Source: Promicromonospora thailandica
GTDB lineage: Bacteria; Actinomycetota; Actinomycetes; Actinomycetales; Cellulomonadaceae
Direction of reading: 5' to 3'
Assembly: GCF_024171955.1 (NCBI RefSeq)
Contig: NZ_JAMTCS010000009.1
Span: forward strand, 186,001-250,000
DNA length: 64,000 bases
The notes under the pieces were generated by a model. That model was given only the letters and a program-made list of their open reading frames with translations. It did no database searches and was not told the DNA's origin. Positions 58,448 to 64,000 of the stretch are shown here, in pieces (within the stretch, counting starts at the first letter, position 1; every line of letters begins with the position of its first letter). Made by a program: the position numbers and the translations under genes.

Positions 58448-58879
58448 GTGGACCCCACATTCCTCATCCTCATCGCGATCCTCCTCGTGGTGATGTTCTT
58501 CATGTCCTCCCGCACCCGCAAGCAGCAGCGCGAGGCGGCCGAGTTCCGGAACAACCTCACGATCGGGACCAAGGTCATGACCGCCTCCGGCATGATCGGC
58601 ACCGTCGTCGACGTCGACGAGTCCACGGACCAGGTGACCATCGAGTCCTTCCCGGGCAGCCCCACGACCTGGCTCCGCGCCGCCATCGCGAAGAAGATCG
58701 ACGAGCCCGTCGCCGACGACGACGCGGCCGATGAGGCCGACGTCACATCGAACAGCGAAACGGCAAGTACCATCACCCCGGACGCGAACGACGTTCCCGA
58801 CGATCTCTCCGGCCTGGACACCGCCCAGCGCGAGTACCGGGAGCAGCAGCGACGGGACGCCGACGCGGACGGCAAGTGA
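58448..58879 (+). CDS. yajC: Preprotein translocase accessory subunit YajC
   Basis: 143 residues. One membrane helix (FLILIAILLVVMFFM, about 5-19) is followed by the conserved KQQREAAEFRNNLTIGTKVMTASGMIGTVVDV. The remaining C-terminal tail from about 85 is acidic and low in complexity. YajC associates with SecDF in the inner membrane. GTG start. secD follows after about 80 bp. Confidence 0.92.
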   Translation: MDPTFLILIAILLVVMFFMSSRTRKQQREAAEFRNNLTIGTKVMTASGMIGTVVDVDESTDQVTIESFPGSPTTWLRAAIAKKIDEPVADDDAADEADVTSNSETASTITPDANDVPDDLSGLDTAQREYREQQRRDADADGK

Positions 58880-58960
58880 CGGCCGCGCCGTCCGGTGACC
58901 CCGGACGGCGCCGAACCCGCGTCGGACGTACCCCGGCGCGCACACGAGAAGAGACAGACG

Positions 58961-60877
58961 TTGGCGACTGACACCCGGCGCTCGCGGCCGGTTCGCACGA
59001 TCGTGCTCCTCACGATCCTGACGATCCTGCTGCCCTTCGGCGCCCTCTTGGCAGGTTGGCAGCTCGACGGTAAGTCGAGCGACAATCCGGACGGCGCGAG
59101 CCTGGCCCCCGGTCTGGCCCTCGATCTTCAGGGCGGCACCCAGGTCATCCTGAGGGCCGTCACCTCTGACGGATCCGAGGTCACCCCGGAGGCGATGGAG
59201 GAGGCCATCGGGGTCATCCGGCAGCGTGTCGACGCCAACGGCGTCACCGAGGCCGAGATCTCCAGCCAGGGCGCACGGCAGATCGTGGTCGAGATCCCGG
59301 GCGAGGTCGACGACGAGACCGTCGCGCTGATCTCCAAGGCCGCGCAGATGAAGTTCCGCCCGGTCCTGACGATCGGCAACCCGACCCCCACGGTGCAGCC
59401 CTCGGCCAGCCCGTCCGCGTCCGGCGACGCCGCCGACGACGCGGGCGCGGAGGGCGAGGGTGCCGAGGGTGAGGGCACCGAGGGCGACGCCGCGGAGGGC
59501 GAGGAGGCCCCCGGCGGGTTCACCCCGGACGAGATCGCCGAGCAGGAGGCGGCCGTCGAGGCCGCCACCGACGCCTCCGACCTGGCCCAGATCACGCCGT
59601 CGGTGCAGGCCGCCTTCGACGAGCTCGACTGCACCAACCCGGAGAACCTGCAGGGCGGTGGCGGCGACCGGCCCGACCTCCCGCTGGTCACCTGCGACCA
59701 GACGGGCGTCGCGAAGTACGTGCTCGGTCCGGTCGAGGTGGACGGCACCGACCTCAGCTCGGCGACGTCCGGCCTCATCCCGAACGCGAACGGCACCGTC
59801 TCGAACGTCTGGGGCGTCAGCCTCGACCTCAACTCCGAGGGTGCCCGGAACTTCCGGGAGAGCACGGAGCGGCTCTTCACGCTCGAGCAGCCCCGCAACC
59901 AGTTCGCGATCGTGCTCGACAGCCTGGTGGTCTCCGCCCCGAGCATCAACGAGCCGATCACCAACGGCCAGGCGAGCATCTCCGGCTCGTTCACGCAGAG
60001 CACGGCCGCGACGCTGGCCAACCAGCTCAGCTTCGGTTCGCTGCCGCTGACCTTCGAGGTCGAGGGGCAGAACCAGATCTCGGCCACCCTGGGTTCGGAG
60101 CAGCTGCAGCGCGGCCTGTTCGCCGGCCTCATCGGCCTCGCGCTGGTCGTCGTGTACTCGCTCTTCCAGTACCGCACGCTCGGCATGCTGACCGTGGCCT
60201 CGCTGGTCGTGGCCGCCGCCATGACCTACGTGGTGATCGCGCTCCTGAGCTGGGGCATCGGCTACCGCCTGTCCCTGCCGGGTGTCGCCGGTCTGATCGT
60301 GGCCATCGGCTTCACCGCGGACTCGTTCATCGTGTACTTCGAACGTATCCGTGACGAGCTGCGGGACGGCCGCTCGCTGCGGCTGGCCGTCCAGCGCGGC
60401 TGGACCCGCGCCCGGCGCACGATCTACGCCGCGAAGGCCGTGAACCTGCTCTCCGCGGTCATCCTGTACTTCATGACGGTCGGCGGTGTGCGCGGCTTCG
60501 CGTTCACGCTGGGTCTGACGACGATCATCGACGTCATGGTGGTCATCTGGTTCACCCACCCGGTCATGGAGCTGCTCGCCAAGGTGCCGTTCTTCCGCGA
60601 CGGGCACAAGGCGTCCGGCCTGTCGGCCGACCGTATCGAGTCGCCACCGCGGTACCGCGGTGCGGGCCGCTTCTCCGGCCCGGCCACGGCCGACGCCCCC
60701 GTCGACGCACCGCAGGACGAGCGCGAGCTCGTCACGGCGCAGTCCGTGGCCCCGGCGCCCCGGGTGACGGAGGACGGCCGCAGGATGACGATCGCGGAGC
60801 GGCGTGCCGCCGAGCGCAAGGCTGCCGCGGGGTCCGCAGAGACGACCCAGCCGGCTCAGAACGAGGAGAAGCGCTGA
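58961..60877 (+). CDS. secD: Protein translocase subunit SecD
   Basis: 638 residues from TTG 58961, which is preceded by GAGAAGAGA and gives the usual MATDTRRSRPV start. A GTG 66 bp upstream is possible. It has one N-terminal helix, the LDLQGGTQVILRA motif and a large periplasmic domain with an acidic low-complexity insert (about 152-190, rich in Ala/Glu/Gly/Asp). Five more helices follow, with GFTADSFIVYFERIRDE. With SecF it uses the proton gradient to complete export. ATG of secF overlaps its stop. Confidence 0.93.
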   Translation: MATDTRRSRPVRTIVLLTILTILLPFGALLAGWQLDGKSSDNPDGASLAPGLALDLQGGTQVILRAVTSDGSEVTPEAMEEAIGVIRQRVDANGVTEAEISSQGARQIVVEIPGEVDDETVALISKAAQMKFRPVLTIGNPTPTVQPSASPSASGDAADDAGAEGEGAEGEGTEGDAAEGEEAPGGFTPDEIAEQEAAVEAATDASDLAQITPSVQAAFDELDCTNPENLQGGGGDRPDLPLVTCDQTGVAKYVLGPVEVDGTDLSSATSGLIPNANGTVSNVWGVSLDLNSEGARNFRESTERLFTLEQPRNQFAIVLDSLVVSAPSINEPITNGQASISGSFTQSTAATLANQLSFGSLPLTFEVEGQNQISATLGSEQLQRGLFAGLIGLALVVVYSLFQYRTLGMLTVASLVVAAAMTYVVIALLSWGIGYRLSLPGVAGLIVAIGFTADSFIVYFERIRDELRDGRSLRLAVQRGWTRARRTIYAAKAVNLLSAVILYFMTVGGVRGFAFTLGLTTIIDVMVVIWFTHPVMELLAKVPFFRDGHKASGLSADRIESPPRYRGAGRFSGPATADAPVDAPQDERELVTAQSVAPAPRVTEDGRRMTIAERRAAERKAAAGSAETTQPAQNEEKR

Positions 60878-61968
60878 TGGCTGCACGCGGCTTTGCCCAG
60901 TGGGGCAACGACCTCTACACCGGACGCCGGTCGTACCCGATCATCCAGAAGCGCGGCATCTGGTTCTCGATCGTGGCGCTGTTCTCCGCCGCCTCGATCC
61001 TGGTGCTGGTCTTCCAGGGCCTGAACCTCGGTATCGACTTCCGCGGCGGGTCCGAGTTCACCGTCTCGGGGGCATCCAGCACCGACGAGGACCTGGCGAT
61101 CGATGCGGTGGCCACCGTGGCACCCGGCGAGGAGCCGCACATCACCCAGGTCGGCGCGAACGCCGTCCGCGTGCAGGTCTCCGAGCTCGACGACCAGCAG
61201 ACCGACCAGGTCGCAGAGGCGCTGGCCGACGCGTACGGCGTGGACGTCAACGAGGTCACGTCGAACTTCATCGGCCCCACCTGGGGCCAGTCGGTGAGCC
61301 TGCGCGCGCTGTGGGGCACCGTGGCGTTCGTCGCGGCCGCCGCGATCTTCATGGCGATCTACTTCCGGGCCTGGCGCATGTCCGTGGCCGCGATCGTCGC
61401 GATGCTCGCGGACGTGCTCATCTCGGCCGGCGTCTACGCGGTGATCGGCTGGGAGGTCACGCCGTCGACCATCATCGGCTTCCTGACGATCCTCGGCTTC
61501 TCGCTGTACGACAAGATGGTCGTCTTCGACAAGGTCCGTGAGAACACGGACACGGTGCTCGAGCAGACCCGCAGCACGTACGCCGAGCGGGCCAACCTCG
61601 CGGTGAACCAGACCCTGGTCCGGTCCATCAACACCTCGGTGGTCGCGCTGCTCCCGGTGGCGGGCATCCTCTTCGTCGGCGGCTTCCTGCTGGGGGCCGG
61701 CACGCTGAAGGACATCTCCCTGTCGCTGTTTGTCGGCATCGCCGCGGGCGCCCTGTCGTCGCTGTTCCTGGCCACGCCGCTGGACGTGGCGCTGCGGGAG
61801 CGCGAGCCCAAGATCGCCGCGCACACGAAGAAGGTCATGGACCTGCGGGCCGGCCTCGTGGCCGACGGCGCGGACGAGTCCGTCCTGGCCGCCGCCGCGT
61901 CCGGTTCGGCCCAGCTCGTCCCGGGGCATCACCAGGGTCAGTCCGCCCAGCCCAGGCGGCGCCGGTAG
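60877..61968 (+). CDS. secF: Protein translocase subunit SecF
   Basis: 363 residues with six membrane helices and a short periplasmic domain. NLGIDFRGGSEF (about 50-61) and the conserved FSLYDKMVVFDKVREN (about 208-223) are SecF signatures. A C-terminal basic tail (about 310-363, ending RRRR) is longer than in enterobacteria, as usual in actinobacteria. Its stop codon TAG is part of the -10 of the apt gene. Confidence 0.95.
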   Translation: MAARGFAQWGNDLYTGRRSYPIIQKRGIWFSIVALFSAASILVLVFQGLNLGIDFRGGSEFTVSGASSTDEDLAIDAVATVAPGEEPHITQVGANAVRVQVSELDDQQTDQVAEALADAYGVDVNEVTSNFIGPTWGQSVSLRALWGTVAFVAAAAIFMAIYFRAWRMSVAAIVAMLADVLISAGVYAVIGWEVTPSTIIGFLTILGFSLYDKMVVFDKVRENTDTVLEQTRSTYAERANLAVNQTLVRSINTSVVALLPVAGILFVGGFLLGAGTLKDISLSLFVGIAAGALSSLFLATPLDVALREREPKIAAHTKKVMDLRAGLVADGADESVLAAAASGSAQLVPGHHQGQSAQPRRRR

Positions 61969-61971
61969 GCT
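61966..61971 (+). promoter_or_regulatory. -10 box of apt overlapping the secF stop codon
   Basis: TAGGCT begins with the secF stop TAG and ends exactly 7 nt before the GTG of apt, with no ribosome-binding site between. This indicates a leaderless apt transcript starting at the end of secF. Confidence 0.55.
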
Positions 61972-61978
61972 CCGCCTC

Positions 61979-62563
61979 GTGGCAGACGACATGACCGACG
62001 TCGCCCTCTCCGGCCTGCTGCCGGAGAGGGCGACGCGCGTTCGCGAGCTGATCGCGGACGTCCCTGACTTCCCGTCCCCCGGCATCCTGTTCAAGGACAT
62101 CACGCCGCTCCTGGCCGACGCCGAGGGCCTGGCCGACGTCGTGGAGGCGTTCACCCGCCTGGCGCTGGCCGACGGCGTCGACGTGGTGGCCGGCATGGAG
62201 GCCCGGGGCTTCCTGTTCGGCGCCCCCGTGGCGCACGCGCTCGGCCTGGGGTTCCTGCCCCTGCGCAAGGCGGGCAAGCTGCCGCCGCCCACCGAGAGCG
62301 TGTCCTACGACCTGGAGTACGGGTCGGCGGCCATCGAGCTGCGCTCGGGAACACTGACCCCGGGTGCGCGCGTTCTCATCATCGACGACGTCCTGGCCAC
62401 CGGCGGCACCGCCGCGGCGGCGGCACAGCTGGTGGAGCAGTGCGGAGGAGTGGTCGCCGGGCTCGCATTCCTGCTCGAGCTGGACGCACTCCACGGCCGG
62501 GAGAGGCTGACCGGCCGCAACGTCGATACTCTCCTGCGGGTGAGCACACCGTCCGGTGGATGA
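61979..62563 (+). CDS. apt: Adenine phosphoribosyltransferase
   Basis: 194 residues. It converts adenine and PRPP to AMP in purine salvage. [19 protein letters not shown] (about 25-43), [12 protein letters not shown] and the PRPP loop [17 protein letters not shown] (about 138-154) are intact. GTG at 61979 sits 7 nt after a -10 box; an in-frame ATG at 61991 is the alternative. It lies between secF and relA, its typical actinobacterial location. Confidence 0.94.
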   Translation: MADDMTDVALSGLLPERATRVRELIADVPDFPSPGILFKDITPLLADAEGLADVVEAFTRLALADGVDVVAGMEARGFLFGAPVAHALGLGFLPLRKAGKLPPPTESVSYDLEYGSAAIELRSGTLTPGARVLIIDDVLATGGTAAAAAQLVEQCGGVVAGLAFLLELDALHGRERLTGRNVDTLLRVSTPSGG

Positions 62564-62595
62564 CCCGGCCGGGTCGGGGAATAGAGGTCCAGGGC

Positions 62596-62601
62596 TAGAC
62601 T
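62596..62601 (+). promoter_or_regulatory. -10 box of relA
   Basis: TAGACT lies 38 bp before the relA ATG, in a 76-bp gap after apt. The -35 region is GC-rich and unclear. Confidence 0.45.
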
Positions 62602-62639
62602 GGCGACTCCGGGTTCGACCCGGGGAAGGAGGCGCGTAC

Positions 62640-64000
62640 ATGGCTGAGAACACGGTGTCACGCGCTCCGGTGCCCGAGAAGAACGCGCCGACGCCTCCGG
62701 GCGGCAACCGGATGCGGAACCGGCTCGCGCGGCTCGGCGTCCGCAACGTGGGCGGCGGGACACCGGCGGCCATCGAGCCGCTGCTCCAGGCGATCCGCAG
62801 CAACCACCCCAAGGCTGACGTGGCGCTCATCGAGCGCGCCTACGTGGTCGCGGAGAAGGCGCACCGCGGGCAGATGCGCAAGAGCGGCGACCCGTACATC
62901 ACGCACCCCGTCGCGGTCTCGACGATCCTCGCGGAGCTCGGCTTCGAGGGGACGACGATCGCGGCCGCGCTGCTGCACGACACGGTGGAGGACACCGACT
63001 ACGCGCTGGACACCCTGCGCGCCGACTTCGGGGACGACGTCGCGCTGCTGGTGGACGGCGTCACGAAGCTCGACAAGGTGAAGTACGGCGACGCGGCCCA
63101 GGCCGAGACCGTGCGCAAGATGGTCGTGGCCATGGCCAAGGACATCCGCGTGCTGGTCATCAAGCTCGCCGACCGCCTGCACAACGCCCGCACGTGGAAG
63201 TACGTGCCGTCGAAGTCGGCGGAGCGCAAGGCGCGCGAGACCGTCGAGATCTACGCGCCGCTGGCCCACCGGCTGGGCATGAACACCATCAAGTGGGAGC
63301 TGGAGGACCTGTCCTTCCAGACCCTGTACCCCAAGGTGTACGACGAGATCGTGCACCTGGTGGCCGAGCGTGCGCCCGCCCGCGAGGAGTACCTCGGCGT
63401 GGTGCGCGGGCAGATCGAGTCCGACCTGCGCAGCGCCAAGATCAAGGCCACGGTGACGGGCCGGCCGAAGCACTACTACTCGATCTACCAGAAGATGATC
63501 GTGCGCGGGCACGACTTCGCGGAGATCTACGACCTCGTCGGCACCCGCGTCCTGGTGGACACGGTGCGCGACTGCTACGCGGCGCTCGGCGCCATGCACG
63601 CGCGGTGGAACCCGGTCCCCGGCCGGTTCAAGGACTACATCGCGATGCCGAAGTTCAACATGTACCAGTCGCTGCACACGACGGTGATCGGCCCGGGCGG
63701 GAAGCCCGTGGAGATCCAGATCCGCACGCACGACATGCACCGCCGCGCCGAGTACGGCGTGGCCGCGCACTGGAAGTACAAGGAGAAGACGCCGCCGGGT
63801 GGGGGCGCCGACCCGAAGAACCAGGACATGGCCTGGCTGCGCCAGCTCGTGGACTGGCAGCGCGAGACCGCCGACCCCGCGGAGTTCCTCGACTCGCTGC
63901 GGTTCGAGATCGGCGGCGACGAGGTCTACGTGTTCACGCCGAAGGGCCAGGCGATGGCCCTGCCGGGCGGCGCGACACCGGTCGACTTCGCCTACGCCGT
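62640..64000 (+). CDS. relA: Bifunctional (p)ppGpp synthetase/hydrolase (RSH), 3' end outside window
   Basis: 453 residues are present. An HD hydrolase domain with [25 protein letters not shown] and the late [11 protein letters not shown] is intact, so (p)ppGpp hydrolysis is retained. The synthetase domain ([20 protein letters not shown], then [20 protein letters not shown] and [24 protein letters not shown]) is complete. The TGS domain begins at [24 protein letters not shown] at the edge. It controls the stringent response. AAGGAGG lies 8 bases before the ATG. Confidence 0.96.
   Translation, partial: MAENTVSRAPVPEKNAPTPPGGNRMRNRLARLGVRNVGGGTPAAIEPLLQAIRSNHPKADVALIERAYVVAEKAHRGQMRKSGDPYITHPVAVSTILAELGFEGTTIAAALLHDTVEDTDYALDTLRADFGDDVALLVDGVTKLDKVKYGDAAQAETVRKMVVAMAKDIRVLVIKLADRLHNARTWKYVPSKSAERKARETVEIYAPLAHRLGMNTIKWELEDLSFQTLYPKVYDEIVHLVAERAPAREEYLGVVRGQIESDLRSAKIKATVTGRPKHYYSIYQKMIVRGHDFAEIYDLVGTRVLVDTVRDCYAALGAMHARWNPVPGRFKDYIAMPKFNMYQSLHTTVIGPGGKPVEIQIRTHDMHRRAEYGVAAHWKYKEKTPPGGGADPKNQDMAWLRQLVDWQRETADPAEFLDSLRFEIGGDEVYVFTPKGQAMALPGGATPVDFAYA

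Noticed and set aside
58895-58960. Upstream GTG as the secD start
   Set aside because: The 22 extra residues are not SecD-like, while the TTG at 58961 has a purine-rich ribosome-binding site and gives the usual N-terminus.
56960-60886. A 1308-codon open frame on the minus strand across ruvA, ruvB, yajC and secD
   Set aside because: It is antisense to well-recognised conserved genes and encodes Arg/Gly/His-rich sequence with no motifs. Long antisense frames are a by-product of high GC.

Overview
The window is high-GC, tightly packed DNA from an actinobacterium. The conserved block thrS-HIT-pgsA-acyltransferase-pimA and pdxT-yebC-ruvCAB-yajC-secDF-apt-relA, the phosphatidylinositol-mannoside genes, apparent leaderless starts (an extended -10 box about 7 nt before ATG/GTG) and GTG starts all fit Micrococcales. 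The secreted GH64 beta-1,3-glucanase with a ricin-type domain points towards the Cellulosimicrobium/Oerskovia/Promicromonosporaceae group. That assignment is an inference, not a measurement. Function calls come from reading motifs in the translated sequence; no database search was run.

Layout. 1-6260: MFS exporter divergent from a MarR regulator with two identical 17-bp operators, then a GntR-creatininase-esterase-AbgT operon ending in a long bidirectional terminator. 6258-16800: secreted sialidase-like protein, AraC/SDR pair, a sugar ABC importer divergent from its LacI regulator with twin operators, a GlxA-type regulator, GAPDH and a small phosphatase. 16860-30240: accessory enzymes, GH64 glucanase, a YidD-like protein, an alpha/beta hydrolase, a pabB-araC-VOC-DHFR-like-pabC operon, a tRNA-Val, two copies of a Gly-Cys-Val tRNA trio, a phosphatase and a CPA1 antiporter. 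30447-37916: thrS, phospholipid/PIM synthesis and pdxS.

37917-54285 separates pdxS from pdxT, which are usually neighbours in actinobacteria. The left part (37.9-42.2 kb) is a graveyard: 22-bp tandem repeats beside a DUF4143-type ATPase, an 18-codon diverged copy of the pdxS 3' end, an Abi_2-like pseudogene, and truncated permease and LuxR-type genes. The right part carries intact accessory genes: an SDR with a Cys4 motif, a FAD oxidoreductase, a CrtA-like monooxygenase, HrpB, a quinone oxidoreductase, a SigJ-like sigma factor and NUDIX. It ends in a four-gene surface-protein cassette with alternate (SipW-type) signal peptides and a signal peptidase fused to a putative LAxTG-anchored domain. 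54286-64000 resumes the housekeeping block.

Two kinds of long perfect palindrome stand out. One is a dispersed family of four (one an 80-bp perfect palindrome), three of them between convergent genes. The other is a single 66-bp palindrome with decaying half copies. No transposase, integrase or CRISPR array was found.
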